Counted from the first letter of the stretch, positions 53,587-64,000 are shown. The stretch is 64,000 nt of DNA from Apodemus sylvaticus (GCF_947179515.1 NC_067492.1:14011416-14075415), one strand, 5' to 3'. Numbers and translations: made by a program. Notes: generated by a model from the sequence alone, not told the origin.

Positions 53587-53625
53587 CTCCTAGGTCTGGG
53601 GAGATGGCTTAGCCAGTGAATCCAT
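53587..53625 (+). mobile_element. B4 SINE, 5' segment
   Basis: Reads ctaggtctggggagatggc and ttagccagtgaatcc, the tRNA-like head. It continues at 53976 after an inserted repeat. Confidence 0.7.
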
Positions 53626-53975
53626 TACTTGGCTCATGGCTGTGAGAAAACACTTGACAAAAGCAACTAAGACAAGAAGGTTGATGTGAGCTCCCAGTTC
53701 AAAGGGATAGAATTCATCACGGCAGGGGATATCATGGCTGTAGGAACCAGTTGGTCATCCTGTGTCTATATCAGGAAGCAGAGGCTGTTGCCCAACTCAA
53801 GTTCTTCTCTCTGCTCAGTTTAGGACCCCAGCCTATGGGTTGGTGCTATTCACATTCACAGTGAGTCTCTCTGCGTCTGTTAAGCTAGTCTAGACCATCC
53901 TCCATAGACATCCCCAGAGGGTAACCAAATCTGGGTGCTCCCTCACAGGCATATCTAGAGGCTTGTGTGCTATGT
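53626..53975 (+). mobile_element. RMER1-like repeat inserted in B4
   Basis: Landmarks: gctgtgagaaaacacttgac, tcatcacggcaggggat, tcaggaagcagaggctg, gttcttctctctgctcag, gggttggtgctattcacat and ctcacaggcatatctagag. Confidence 0.7.
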
Positions 53976-54066
53976 GAATCTAACACCTGCTTGAGTCAGA
54001 GACCCCATCTCAAAAGATAGTTGTATAGTAACAGAGGGAGATAAGCCTACATTGACTTCTAGCCTC

Positions 54067-54104
<38 letters not shown>

Positions 54105-54118
54105 CACACACACACACA
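53976..54118 (+). mobile_element. B4 SINE, 3' segment with CA tail
   Basis: Reads gagtcagagaccccatctc, aaaagatag, gggagataagcctacattg and acttctagcctctatac, then CA repeats (54069-54117). This is the standard B4 3' end. Confidence 0.75.
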
Positions 54119-54249
54119 AACTTGTAGAAACGTTATCAATATAAAATGGCACTCAAAGCCACTATTTTGTGTTTTAAGGAGAAACAAGGTCAAGTGTAAG
54201 TAGAATTCCCACTGGCCCCCCACCCCATACCCCAGTTGAGGAAGACAGG

Positions 54250-54640
54250 GTCTTCCTTACAATGGCAAAATAAAGCAATCTGGTGAAAATCCTGGTGTTT
54301 GCCCAAGGTCTAATGGCAACCAAGTGCAGGTGCATGGTATCTGGGGCTCGGGCACATGTCTGTGTGTGGCGCTTCGATACTTTCATTTTCAAAATATTAG
54401 TTCTTTGCCAGCCCTTGAGTCTGTGGCAACTGCTGAGCAATTGGTTGTGGCAATGCTACCATATTTGGATATTTTTCAGAAACTACAAAGATTTCTGCGA
54501 CAGCTCGGAAGAGTTGCCGAATGTGCTTTCAGGGGAGATTTTAAACTACTTGTTTTCTAAAACAGAAAAATCCATGTTTCCTATTCTATCAAGTAATTGG
54601 GAAAACACAAAATTAAATGAAGGAGACACGTATGTAAGTT
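54250..54640. promoter_or_regulatory. candidate conserved element with CArG box
   Basis: A repeat-free block with a perfect SRF-type CArG box, ccatatttgg, at 54459-54468, and CpGs (cgcttcgat, tgcgacagctcgg). No stable exon model. Conservation not tested. Confidence 0.35.
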
Positions 54641-54663
54641 TGGGGCTATAAACTTTTGGGGCA

Positions 54664-54788
54664 CTCTGTTTTGTCTTTAAGACAAAGTCTTCTATGTGTA
54701 GCCCAGGCTGGCCTCCAAGTGGTGACCCTTCTGTTTCTGCTTCTTGAGTCCTAGGACTATAGGTAGTCCCCACTGTGCCTAGCCTATG
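54664..54788 (-). mobile_element. B1 SINE
   Basis: Reads gtctttaagacaaagtcttc, gtgtagcccaggctggcctcc, in two parts, cttgagtcctaggactatag and cactgtgcctagcc, reverse-strand B1. Confidence 0.85.
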
Positions 54789-54838
54789 GTTTGTTTTTTA
54801 TTTTGTTTTGTTTTTTTTGTTTTTTTTGGGGGGGGGGT
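54789..54838 (+). repeat. TTTTG run and G run
   Basis: gtttttt units followed by ten or more G. Confidence 0.93.
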
Positions 54839-55087
54839 TGGTAAAATATAGCGATTTATGCATACACCAATCCAGAAACAGGAGAGGTGTTTTTTAAAAT
54901 CAATGTCAAAATGCTGTTAAAAAGCTTTTGCAAACCCCTGGGCCACATGCTGTATACACTTGATGTGTGTTTCTTGAGAACTATGTGGAAACTTCTTACA
55001 CCTAGTGTAATGTGATGTGCTTCTCGAGAAAGGCATTTCTTTTCCCATCAGTGAGTTTAAAAGAATTAGTAGATGGTATTTTACATA
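54839..55087. other. unique non-coding DNA
   Basis: No element recognised. Confidence 0.5.
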
Positions 55088-55430
55088 AACCCCATCCACC
55101 CATCCATTTCCATCTGCCGACACACTTATCCATCCACCTAACCATATGTCCTTATATGAATGCCTCTATCCATTATTCCAACCATATATACCTTAATTCA
55201 TCCATTTACTCATACATATATGCATTCATCCACCCTCCCCTCTGTCTACTTACCTTATCCATCCATATAGCCATCCATGTATCTGTCCCCATCTATCCAT
55301 CCATATACAAGCATACATATACACATGCACACATATCCATATACATATATACATACTTGCACTCACCCTTCCATCCCCCATCCGTCTAGTTTTCCACCCG
55401 TCTATCCATCCACCCCTCTATCATTCATAT
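55088..55430 (+). repeat. degenerate TCCA minisatellite
   Basis: About 340 bp of variant tccatcca, catatac and cacccatc units. The Ile/His/Pro/Ser-rich frame through it is an artefact. Confidence 0.93.
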
Positions 55431-55917
55431 ACATATGTGCGCAGACTTGTTCTATAGTAAGTGCAAGGAATTTGCAGTTCAGCCTGTTACTGTCAGAGAC
55501 GAATTAGAATCGGCCCTATTCTACCCCCTCCAGGAGCTCAGAACCTCATACAATAAACTCTCAGCAGGTACAGATTTAGAATTTGGGAATTTTGACTATT
55601 TGTGAGCAATCCTGTGACTTCGCAGCCTGCTATTCCCATTACTGCATGAATATAGAAAATGCCCTCGATGAAACTAATGAGCAAGAAGAAATTTCTTGAA
55701 TGCATTAGTGAGCTTAGCTGACAGCCCAGCATCTGCCCAGAAGCCAACGTTGTGATCCTATATACCGTTCCTCTCCTCAGAGGATAAAATGCTGCTTGGA
55801 GGGGGGCGGGTATACTAGCACACCCCACAAAACAGCTGTCAAATCTACTTTGAGAATTTAAACTGGCATGGAGGTCAGCTGCACAATGGACAATGTGGAT
55901 ATGATGAGGAAGGGAGA

Positions 55918-55918
<1 letters not shown>
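55431..55918. other. unique non-coding DNA
   Basis: No repeat recognised. Confidence 0.5.

Positions 55919-55965
<47 letters not shown>
55919..55965 (+). repeat. (GA)n microsatellite
   Basis: About 22 GA units. Confidence 0.97.
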
Positions 55966-55966
<1 letters not shown>

Positions 55967-56044
55967 TCCCAAGTGATTAAAAAAAATAAAAGACACGTTT
56001 AGAAAAGAGAAAGAAGAAAAGGAAAAGTTGTGTCTTTCTGAGTA

Positions 56045-56460
56045 ATCCAGAAAAGCAGGGCAGAGTTAATAAACCTGTGTGGCTGCGGTTCTGTAAGCCA
56101 CTGCCCCACTTAACATTTGAATGGGAAGGTTTAGATGACATAGCTGCTGAAGCTGTGAAGTTTCCATGCTTCTCGGTAATATCAAAGGTCTCTGTTGACT
56201 AAATAGAGTAATTTTTATCCTGTTGCCATGGCCCCCGGAGTCTAATTTTGGAGCAATTACAAATATTTGGTGGCTGGACTTTCACAGGTCCGGGTTCCTC
56301 TCAGGTCCGATGTCCTTTTGTGACATTGTTAATGAGTTGCTGAAGGGAGGGTCACTAGGGACCAAGTCATGGATTCTCCATGGCAATCCCATACCGTTGC
56401 AATTTTCCTCTAATCTCAAAGGTAAGAGAAAGAGTCTTTCAAGATCCTCAGTCTCATAAG
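56045..56460. promoter_or_regulatory. candidate conserved non-coding element
   Basis: A repeat-free block with AT-rich core words (gtctaattttggagcaatta, gttgactaaatagag) and retained CpGs (ccccggag, tccggg, gtccga). The texture resembles conserved enhancers. No tested conservation. Confidence 0.35.
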
Positions 56461-57059
56461 CTCTAGGAGACATTACCCAATGTTAGGTCCATGGTATTTG
56501 CAAAACCTACTCACTGTCTCTTCACCACATAGAAAAGACAGATGTCCCCGGTGAAGGCACAGAGTCACTGGACTCAGTGTCACCATTTAATGTTGGAGTA
56601 TACTGGTCCTAATGCTCCAGAAGTTCTCCAGGCTCCATGACCCCTCTTGATTGTCCTGAAGGGAGATCACCGATTGACCTCCTGGGTAGACTTCTTGCTT
56701 GCCATAGACAGAAAATTACAAAGCTCCACAGAACACACTGGGGCCCACTGTACACCTTCAGTGCAAAGAATTGCAGTGGGTTTCCCTAAGACAGGTTCCT
56801 CCAAGAGCTGGCATCTCAGTGTGCTTATGGCGGGATGTGGTGTGTAAGCAATGATGCTCAGAACCCTTTCCTAGGAGAGTCAGTTGTATAAAGCCAGGAT
56901 TGCCTTGGAGAGTCAGGGTTAAAGGACTGTGGCTCTCTTCATTTGCTATACCCCTTCTGCTTCCCAGGAAAGCTTGGATTGGATTGTCACTTCTCCTCAG
57001 GGCCTTTCTTTCACCTTCCCCGGCACCTCATCAGTGCTTTGCATTGGTACCAGTGGCAG
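56461..57059. other. unique non-coding DNA
   Basis: No repeat or exon recognised. Confidence 0.5.
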
Positions 57060-57111
57060 TTTTTTTGTTTTTTTGTTTTTTGTTTTTTGTTTTTGTTTTT
57101 GTTTTTGTTTT
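57060..57111 (+). repeat. (TTTTG)n pentanucleotide repeat
   Basis: Interrupted tttttg units. Phe/Cys-rich frames are artefacts. Confidence 0.93.
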
Positions 57112-57345
57112 ACCTAATGCTCTCTACTTGGCAGTATCCCCACTTCCTCTCTTTCCGTTCAACTTCCAAGCTGTAGGCAAACACACCTGCACACATCCTG
57201 ACAGCCTCCTCCCCCATCTCCAAGTTCTTCTTTCCTGCATCCTGGGCAACACTTATCCCTGCCTGTCCCACCCATCCTTCACCTAGCTCTACTCCCCGCC
57301 CCTCTCTCCTCACTTTCTTTTTTGCTCTTCTCCATATGCTGTTCT

Positions 57346-57348
<3 letters not shown>
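57112..57348. other. C/T-rich unique DNA
   Basis: Pyrimidine-rich, no family recognised. Confidence 0.5.

Positions 57349-57394
<46 letters not shown>
57349..57394 (+). repeat. (CA)n microsatellite
   Basis: About 23 uninterrupted CA units. Confidence 0.97.
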
Positions 57395-57398
<4 letters not shown>

Positions 57399-57554
57399 CT
57401 TTCCACGGAGAGGAAAGGTAAGGATAGCTGGACTTGCGGCATGACAGTGGCTCATGGGAGACAGGAGTCAGGAACGGCTTCAGTCTCGGACTTGGTCGTG
57501 GAGTTTAGCTGATAGAGGGCACGCACAGGACTCTGGATTCAACACAAGCGCCAC

Positions 57555-57697
57555 ATGAGAGCAGCTGTGGAGGCTCATGTCTATAATCCCAGCATTCAGG
57601 AGGTACAGACAGGTGGATCAGACAGCCAAATTCATCCCTGGTTTTGTGGTGATTTGAAGACCAGATACTATGTTTTGTTTTTGTTTTTGTTTTTGTA
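57555..57697 (+). mobile_element. B1 SINE
   Basis: Reads agctgtggaggctcatgtc, tataatcccagcattcagg, gtacagacaggtggatcag and gatttgaagaccagatac, ending in a GTTTTT tail (57673-57696). Confidence 0.8.
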
Positions 57698-58710
57698 AAA
57701 CAAGCAACCTTGCTTCTAACTAAATTGGTACCCTGGCATCATTGGCATCATCATCCTGGTCTCAGAGAAGCCCCTAGTAAACTAGATTATTGGTAAGTGG
57801 TGCAGTCAGGTGATGCAGAGGCAGGCTGAGCCAGGAAAGAAACTAGACAGACAGGTTGGTTACGCTGAAGCACAGCATCGTGTCCCAGGGGACTCTGCGG
57901 TATGATTATCACCCAGCGTTGCCTTGCCCTGAAACAGAGGGCACATTTTCACCCCCTAAATCTGCAAGCTGCTCAGGAGGGTGGAAAAAAAATCCTACAG
58001 GTGTTTTTTTTGTTTTTTTGGTTTTTCTTTTTTTAATATATAAAGAAGTTTCCGTAGCCAATGGTCCATTTCAGAAGACATGGCTGAGGGTTAAGAAGAG
58101 GAGGAGTGAGCCTGCTTGGACATGTGTGAGGGGGTGGGGGAGTCTCACCAAAGCTTAAGTACCACTCCTTGAAGGTCTCCTGCAGAAGCATCAGGTTCCC
58201 CATCCCAAATCCCACAAGCACCAACTCAATTCTAGAAAGAAAGGATTCCTCTTTTGTTGTCATTGCAGTCCCTCCATTAATTGATCCACATGTGTGTATT
58301 TCTACTGATTAATCCTACTGTGTTCATTTCCATGAATTTCCCCTATGGTTTATCAGGCCCTTGTTGCAGCTGCATGAAATAGCAAGGAGATACTTACCGA
58401 TTGCCCCAGGAAGCTGCCTGCTATGTCTGTTAACCATGTTCAAAAGCTTCTTCGTAAGATAGTGACATCCTATTCATCTTGTTGTTGTTGTTGTTGTTAC
58501 TGTGTGTCAGGTGAAGTATTCCATTTTTGTTTGGGTGTTTCAAATTCGCATCACTGAGATCTGTTCTGACCCTTACTTGATAGGCTCCTTCCTTCCCTAA
58601 ATGTCTATATACCTTGTTCCCCTTTTGATGTCACCACTGTCCTGAAGGCATCTTTAGGGAGCACACTCTAACTCTCACCTGGCCTTGCCTTTCACAGAGC
58701 CACTAAGACC
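57698..58710. promoter_or_regulatory. unique DNA with homeodomain-motif patch
   Basis: No repeat recognised apart from T-rich runs (58002-58036) and (TTG)n at 58480-58498. 58270-58320 holds several ATTA cores (ccattaattgatcc, ctgattaatcc), the latter a paired-type TAATCC. Whether it is functional is unknown. Confidence 0.3.
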
Positions 58711-58915
58711 AGTGTTCTCTTAATGCTGCTATCCTTTAATACAGTTCCTCATGTTGTGATGACCCCTAACCGTAAAATTACCTTCATTGTTACTTCATAA
58801 CTGGAATTTTGCTACTATTTTGAAGCATAGTGTAAATATATGATAATGCAGGATATGTGGTATGTGGGCCACAAAAGGGTCAAGACCCATAGGTTGGGAA
58901 TCATGGCATTAATGC
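58711..58915 (+). mobile_element. URR1-type hAT-Charlie DNA transposon
   Basis: Starts cagtgttctcttaatgctg, with internal aatacagttcctcatgttg, gtgatgacccctaaccg, acttcataactggaattttg and end gacccataggttgggaatc. The terminal words are decayed versions of inverted ends cagtggttctcaacc and ggttgagaaccactg. Non-autonomous, no transposase. Confidence 0.85.
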
Positions 58916-59017
58916 ATAACTGAACAGCTCTTCTTCTGGGCTATACTTTGAGTAACCAGGTACTTGATCTTTCTCTTTCACCTGTCAGTTCTGAGAACAG
59001 CCTGAAGTGATGGGACT

Positions 59018-59480
59018 GTCATGGACAAAGCTGTGGACTAGAGTAGCGTCATGTCTTAGAGGTTAAAGACTGTCCCTACAAATTGATATCCACCCAGAAA
59101 TTCAGAATGGGCCCTTGGAAAGAGTCTTTTTAGATGTAATTAGTTAAAGTAAGGCTATATTGGGTATAAGTGAGTCACGAATCCAACAGCCTTTGTAAGG
59201 AACAGAGTTAGGGATACAAGAGGTAATGCCAGCCAGGAGAAGCCAACCACAGGGATGGGGACAATGGGCCACAGACTAAAATGTGCCTATGATTGCCGCC
59301 CCTGCCACCAAGTTGGAAGAAGAGAGAAACTCACTGGAGGGTGTGTTGACAGTGAGGTCTACAAACGCCTGGTTCAATTCTTCTAGCCTCAGAGACGGAG
59401 AGGAGTCACATTGCTATTGCTTTAGCTATGGTACCTTTAGCTATTTCTCAGCAGCCGCAATCAATTCATATAGCATGCAC
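59018..59480 (+). mobile_element. MLT1-type MaLR LTR
   Basis: Landmarks: ttgatatccacccagaaattc, split once; gagtctttttagatgtaatt; agttaaagtaaggctatat; gtcacattgctattgc and tctagcctcagagacgg. The order fits an old MLT1 LTR. Confidence 0.6.
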
Positions 59481-59527
59481 ATGATGCTTTGCATGGTGAG
59501 GTAGAGTACGTTGAGAGTCCTTGTATC

Positions 59528-59850
59528 CATTACTTTCTGAATCCGTCTGACAAAACTAGCTTAGGGAAAGTAGAGTTTATTTTAGTTCACAGTTGGGGGG
59601 CACAGTCTATCCTATCAGGGAGTCATAGGTACAGGAACATAAGGCAGCTGCTGGTCACACTGTATCAATGGTCAGAAATCAGAGAGGAAGTAGGTGCTCA
59701 GCTCACTTCCCCTTCTTTAGTCACCTCAGCTCATGCATTGATGCTTCCCACAGTTAGGATGGAGCTCCTCCTCAGTTAAACTTTTCTGGAACCAGAAGCA
59801 AATCCAAATCTAATCAAATTGAGGTGAAGATTGGCCATTCCTCCCCCTTG
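59528..59850 (+). mobile_element. RMER1-like rodent repeat, diverged
   Basis: Landmarks: gtttattttagttcacagt, ctatcctatcaggg, gtaggtgctcagctcacttc, agttaggatggagctcc and ctaatcaaattgaggtg. Confidence 0.65.
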
Positions 59851-59864
59851 TAATGGGAGAATGG

Positions 59865-60268
59865 GTTTAGGTGGTATAGAAATCTGAATGAGAATATTCT
59901 GCCTAGGTACTTGTGTTTGAATGGTTGGTCCCTAGTTGGTGGAACTATTTGGGAAGGATTAGGAGATATGGTTCTGATGGAGGAGGTTTGTCACTAAGGA
60001 TGGGCTTTGGGGATCTTAAAAGCTCATGCAGTTCCCAGTTAGCTCACTCTGCCCTGTGCTTGTGGGTCAGATGTAAGTTCTTAGCTGCTGCTCTATCCCC
60101 ATGCCTGCCTGCCTGCCTGCCTGCCTTCCTGTTACTATGCACATTGCCATGATGGTCATGAACTCTGACCCTCTGAAACTGCAAGCCCTAAATAAATACT
60201 TTATAAGTCACTATTGCCTTGTTAATTACCTGTATTTTATCCTGGAAATAGAAAAGCAGCTGATATGG
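59865..60268 (+). mobile_element. MaLR-like rodent LTR element
   Basis: Landmarks: gtttgaatggttggtcccta, gttggtggaactatttggg, ggattaggagatatggttc, cagatgtaagttcttagctg, catgatggtcatgaactctg and ctctgaaactgcaagcc followed by aataaatac. The 3' end resembles MaLR LTRs (gaactgtgagccaaataaac). The exact family is unsure. A CTGC array (60104-60124) lies inside. Confidence 0.65.
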
Positions 60269-61132
60269 GTGGTAATTGATCCCAAGCTGAACCATGTTTC
60301 TTGATTTGCTTGTTGAACCTCAGAGATACCAAAACTATTAGAATATGAGCCAATCTACCAGACTTTTGTGAACATATTTACCAAAATTGTTGTTGTTAAT
60401 AGTTTCTCACCTTTATTTGCAATTCTTATAAAGATAGACTCTGGAGACCTTTTGACCCTCTGAGGCTGCTATGATCTTTTTCTCTAGGAAGACATAAAAT
60501 GAGGCTGCTTAGAAAAATCCTACTTAGAGCCAGACTCAGAAAGACAAATATTAGCTTTTTATTTCTCACATTTGGAATCTAGGTTTAAATAAAAATATCA
60601 AGGAGACTCTTTAGACAGAAGAAGGGGACTAACAATAAGTAGAGAGGAGAGCAAGAAATGCAAAAAAAGACAGGTACCACATGATTCTCAAAAGGTCCCC
60701 CAAACAAACCAGAGTTTCATCCCATCATAGGTCACAAAGGGGGAACAATGGGTTTATTAGGGCATGGGGGATGCAGGATGGGCAGAAGCATGGATGACCT
60801 AGAGCATTCTCTCTGGAAGGTCTGCACTCAGCATGGCTTCCTCACAGATTTGTCATTGGAGCACCCTTTCTTTAGTTCTCCAAGCCTATATCCTGTAGAT
60901 TCCTCAGGAAATGGCAAGCAGTTGGGAAAGAATTACATAAAGTTGGCTGGGAGTTGTACTTGGATACTCAAAGGAGGGTCTCAAGACCTTCTTAAGTCCC
61001 TCCCTCTAAGAGAGGGCATCCATCAATTATTAGTAAGTCCATCTTGGACTTTTTTCTTTTTCTTTTTGAACAGGCCCAGCTGAATTCATGAAGGTCATGG
61101 CAGTTTGCCTCATAACATAATCTTGTATAACA
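60269..61132. other. unique non-coding DNA
   Basis: About 0.9 kb with no confident repeat or exon. Confidence 0.5.
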
Positions 61133-61175
<43 letters not shown>

Positions 61176-61185
61176 ATCTATCTAT
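61133..61185 (+). repeat. (ATCT)n microsatellite
   Basis: Twelve or so ATCT units with one break. Confidence 0.97.
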
Positions 61186-61219
61186 ATTAGGATATATGTA
61201 TTATGTCCATATGTGTACA

Positions 61220-61282
61220 TACTCACATACACACAGACACACACACATGCACACACACACACACAGACACACACAGAGAGAT
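61220..61282 (+). repeat. CA-rich microsatellite
   Basis: cacacaca with agacac and atgcac interruptions, ending in GA. Confidence 0.95.
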
Positions 61283-62424
61283 TATAGGAGGTGAATGCAA
61301 CAAAATACAATAATATCTATATATAAAACTGCCATAACAAAAACTTAAAACATGCAATTTGAAAACAAATGTAAAATTATAATGTATGGGGTGACTTCCA
61401 CCACTTGTAACATGGAAGATCGTATATGCCTAGTCAGCTAGCTTAACCTTTTCTGGATTTTCTTCAGTATAATTTTCTCCCTTATCAGTGAAAGCCAAAA
61501 ATCACTGTTGGTTAACAGAGCAGCTTAAGACAATTTCAAGGTCTTCCGGTGGCCTCACTAACTGGCAATATCACATCATCGTCTTCAGAAGAACTATCCT
61601 ACTGGGGAAGGATGGCAGTCTGCTAAACCCAGGCTTCAGAGCCAAGCCTTTGACCACTCCTAGGGCCCCTACGGAAAGCATCCCGAGTGAGCCTTTCCTT
61701 TATAACATTTTCCAAATCAATGTAATTTAGGTGACCTTCATATGAAGATTGAGTGGGAATTCCCCCACATTGTCCCATGCTCTGCCCAACAAAAGGCAGG
61801 CCTTCACAGGGGTTTTGAGTGCAAAATACCCAGAGTCTTTATAAGAACAAAGGGCCTGAGGCAGCCACAGGATGCTAATGTCAGAGACGGAGGTGAGGGT
61901 ACCTAATCCCAAAGAGACTGGCACTGGGGAGAGGGGAGACAGAGTCTGCTGGACCTGACCTGCTAGAGTCACATTTAAGAACTAAGGCTGAGCTACTGTA
62001 GAGTATCCCTTTTGGAATGTTCCTCTCCTAGGAATGCCCTATACCTAAGATTCTAGCCACAGTAGGTACCTACATTGTCTCTGGCCCCTGTCCTGTCCAT
62101 CTCAGCTACTCAAAAAGCAAATCCCCAGAATATATTCACAGAAGACATACTGATCTCTATATAAGTTCCTCTCTGAGAAGGAACCACTTTGAGACGATGA
62201 TCCTATTTCTTCCTACCTGAGATGGCCATTGCTTTCATTCTTGAATCTCCTTGGATAGCAGGACTCAAGGACACATAGAAAGATAGCCCACATTAAAAAC
62301 TTAGATACACAGAACCCTGCCTATGGATATAAGAGTATGCATAAGGAAAGTAAGAAAAAGCTGTCCTTATGTCTACCAGTTTCTTCATACTCGGTACCTC
62401 CTCTCTATGAAAGGTTGTTATAAT
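61283..62424. other. unique non-coding DNA
   Basis: About 1.1 kb, AT-rich at the start, with no repeat or exon recognised. Confidence 0.5.
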
Positions 62425-62555
62425 CAGACCAGACATGGTGGTATGTTCCTCTAATGTGAGCACTTAGGAGACAGGTGCATGAGAATGACTGCACATTGGA
62501 GGCCAGCCTCATCTACCTAGAATGACCCTGTCCCCCAAAATACAAAGAAAATACA
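62425..62555 (+). mobile_element. B1 SINE
   Basis: Reads gaccagacatggtggtatg, tgagcacttaggagacagg, ggaggccagcctcatctac and aatgaccctgtccccc, with an A-rich tail. Confidence 0.85.
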
Positions 62556-63823
62556 TTAATGCAGATATTAGTACCTCAGAGAGCAAGTTAGAAATGAAAA
62601 TTAAATACCAAACATATTCCAAATTTTCAGCATATACCCCCCAAAAAAAATAAAAAGCATACTTTATCCTATGTACACACATTTCTGGAGTCTGGAACAG
62701 GATCCCAAATTTCAGATTCCCCCTGCTTCAGCTTGCTGCTTCTCGTAGCCTGTTTCCCAGGCAAGAGAGCTAGAGTCTACTTTCGTTTCTATATACACTT
62801 TCAAAGGAGCTGGTTCTAAGACTTAAAGTTGCTAATGGCAGACACTCCGGGGCAGGTGGAAGACAGGAAGACATGAGGTCACCCTTTGTCCCACAGGCAG
62901 CATGCCTCCTTTTTGGGTAGTTCAGAGAGTTTCCTTAGTGCATAAATGACAGAGAGAGAGCAAGGCTTGGTTTTTGAAATACTGAGTTCCTTCTACCCAC
63001 AGATCCCCAAGCCCTCTACTGAGGAATAAGCCTTGCTCAAGCCTGCCTTGCTCTGAGGAAAAAGCACAGTTGCAGGAGACCCCTTGCTTCCAAAGGAGTT
63101 TAAAAGTCAGAGGCCTCTCTTTTCTGAACAGAAGGCTGTCCTAAGGTGCTTAGGGCAAAGACAAAGTTGATGGAAACTCAAGCCAGAGGCTTTGCAAGAG
63201 GGAAATCTTGGAAAGTTTTGCTTATTTCTTTTCCTCTCTCTCCTCCAGCAAAGCACAAAGGTTTTCACTTCCTATAGGAAGGTAGCATTGATTTTTTTTT
63301 TTAACTCACCATTTTGAACACATGGTGTTCAGTTTCAGACAAGTAACAAAAGGATCACAAGTCTGTACCTAAAGGATGCCTGAGTGCTTTCTGTCTTCAC
63401 GAGAGGCCCAGCTACACCTGGCCTGTGGACTGAGAATGGCTATTAGTTGGTACCCTCATTTCTCACCTTTGCCTCTGAACCAAAATGGGCAGCACCAGGA
63501 GACCTCTGCCTGCTCCTAATTATGCCCTGTCCTTTTCCTGTGAATGGAAAAGGGATGTTTCTTAGTTTTGGGCTGCAGCCCCACAAGGTTTACAAGCCCA
63601 GACTGCACTCAGGAGCAGCATGAAAATATACTCCTCTTGGGCCAGGCCTGTGGACAGGGCTCTGGGACTGCATTCTTAGCAATGCCCTTCTAAAGTTATT
63701 CACAAGTGTTCTTTCCTTCTACCACACCAACACAGCACTTCCAGTGGACCAGAATGCTTTATCTAGTCTGTCTCCTAACTGTTGAATTGAGTAATGGTCA
63801 TGAATTGTGTGCTTCTATCAAAT
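62556..63823. other. long unique non-coding stretch
   Basis: About 1.3 kb with no confident repeat or exon. A T run lies at 63291-63301. Confidence 0.5.
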
Positions 63824-63836
63824 TAAAAAAAAAAAA
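63824..63836 (+). repeat. poly(A) run
   Basis: Twelve A directly 5' of the MIR. It may be the tail of an unrecognised retroposed fragment upstream. Confidence 0.8.
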
Positions 63837-63839
63837 GTC

Positions 63840-63935
63840 ACCTCCAGTTTCACAGATGGAGACATGGAGGTATAGAGGTATAAGATCACTGCCATCTGGT
63901 CACACAGCAAAGACCAATTGTTTGATTTTGTAGTG
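63840..63935 (+). mobile_element. MIR SINE fragment
   Basis: Reads gtttcacagatggagacatgg, split once; aggtatagaggtataagatc; and atctggtcacacagcaaag. This follows MIR (ttttacagatgaggaaactgagg, aggttaag, aggtcacacagctag). The last 65 bases of the window show nothing further. Confidence 0.7.
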
Positions 63936-64000
63936 CCCGTACTGTTTCAAAAACCATCCCCTGTGTTAGTGGAGATGAGAAAAATAGCACTGATGATCAA

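Noticed and set aside
55012..55507. Ile/His/Pro/Ser-rich frame of 125 codons
   Set aside because: Translation of the degenerate TCCA minisatellite.
58145..58263. Minus-strand exon-like segment ending at a gtgag donor-like word
   Set aside because: Peptide unknown, no matching acceptor or neighbouring exons found. Kept only as a note in the findings.
1..64000. CRISPR arrays, bacterial operons, insertion sequences, integrase or attachment sites
   Set aside because: Content is plainly mammalian. The repeats are microsatellites and SINEs without regular spacers, and no prokaryotic gene is present.

Overview
This window is mammalian nuclear DNA from a murid rodent, most probably rat (Rattus). 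It is dense in rodent SINE families: B1, B2, B3, B4/RSINE1, ID and ID-B1 dimers. Old mammalian MIR, L2 and MLT1 remnants and abundant CA/GA/TTC microsatellites are also present. The two recognisable L1 tails (10185-10681 and 41748-41985) end in 3' UTR sequence that I associate with rat L1 rather than mouse L1Md. The species call is an inference from memory of those consensus sequences.

I find no protein-coding exon, tRNA, rRNA, snRNA or full-length retroelement. The open frames are either shadows of low-complexity DNA (for example 997-1374, 23802-24369, 40938-41411) or short chance frames. The only recognisable protein remnant is the C-terminal end of L1 ORF2 at 10187-10429. The window is therefore intergenic or deep intronic DNA.

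Layout. 1-10 kb: one B4, L2 tails, a large CA/GA/GAAA satellite block (903-1304), a MIR, a B1, an ID-B1 and unique DNA with a GC box beside a perfect palindrome (2369-2400). 10-22 kb: a 5'-truncated L1 with matching target-site duplications, MIR pieces, an MLT1 LTR split by a younger repeat, and four copies of a rodent medium-reiteration repeat (called 'RMER1-like' here, name uncertain). 22-34 kb: a B4 whose CA tail has grown into about 480 bp of TG-rich DNA, CpG-retaining or AT-rich unique blocks that look like conserved non-coding elements (25160-26460), paired B4s, a strong CTCF-like motif (31996-32010) and a B4 split by another repeat.

34-46 kb: a CpG-retaining unique block (34780-35340), a diverged local duplication of non-repeat DNA (36927-37105 and 37530-37711), a long homopyrimidine tract (41059-41290) and an ID-B1 dimer split by an L1 tail. 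46-64 kb: a cluster of five GATA motifs (47896-48036), a perfect 24-bp palindrome (48460-48483), a B2 with an expanded TTC/TCC tail, paired octamer motifs (52683-52741), a B4 split by another repeat, a TCCA-type minisatellite (55088-55430), several enhancer-like unique blocks, a hAT element, MLT1 and MaLR-like LTR pieces, and a final MIR.

No genes act together here. What function exists is probably cis-regulatory and lies in the unique blocks. No sequence search, alignment or conservation track could be run, so every family name rests on remembered consensus patterns and boundaries are approximate, usually within 10-20 bases.
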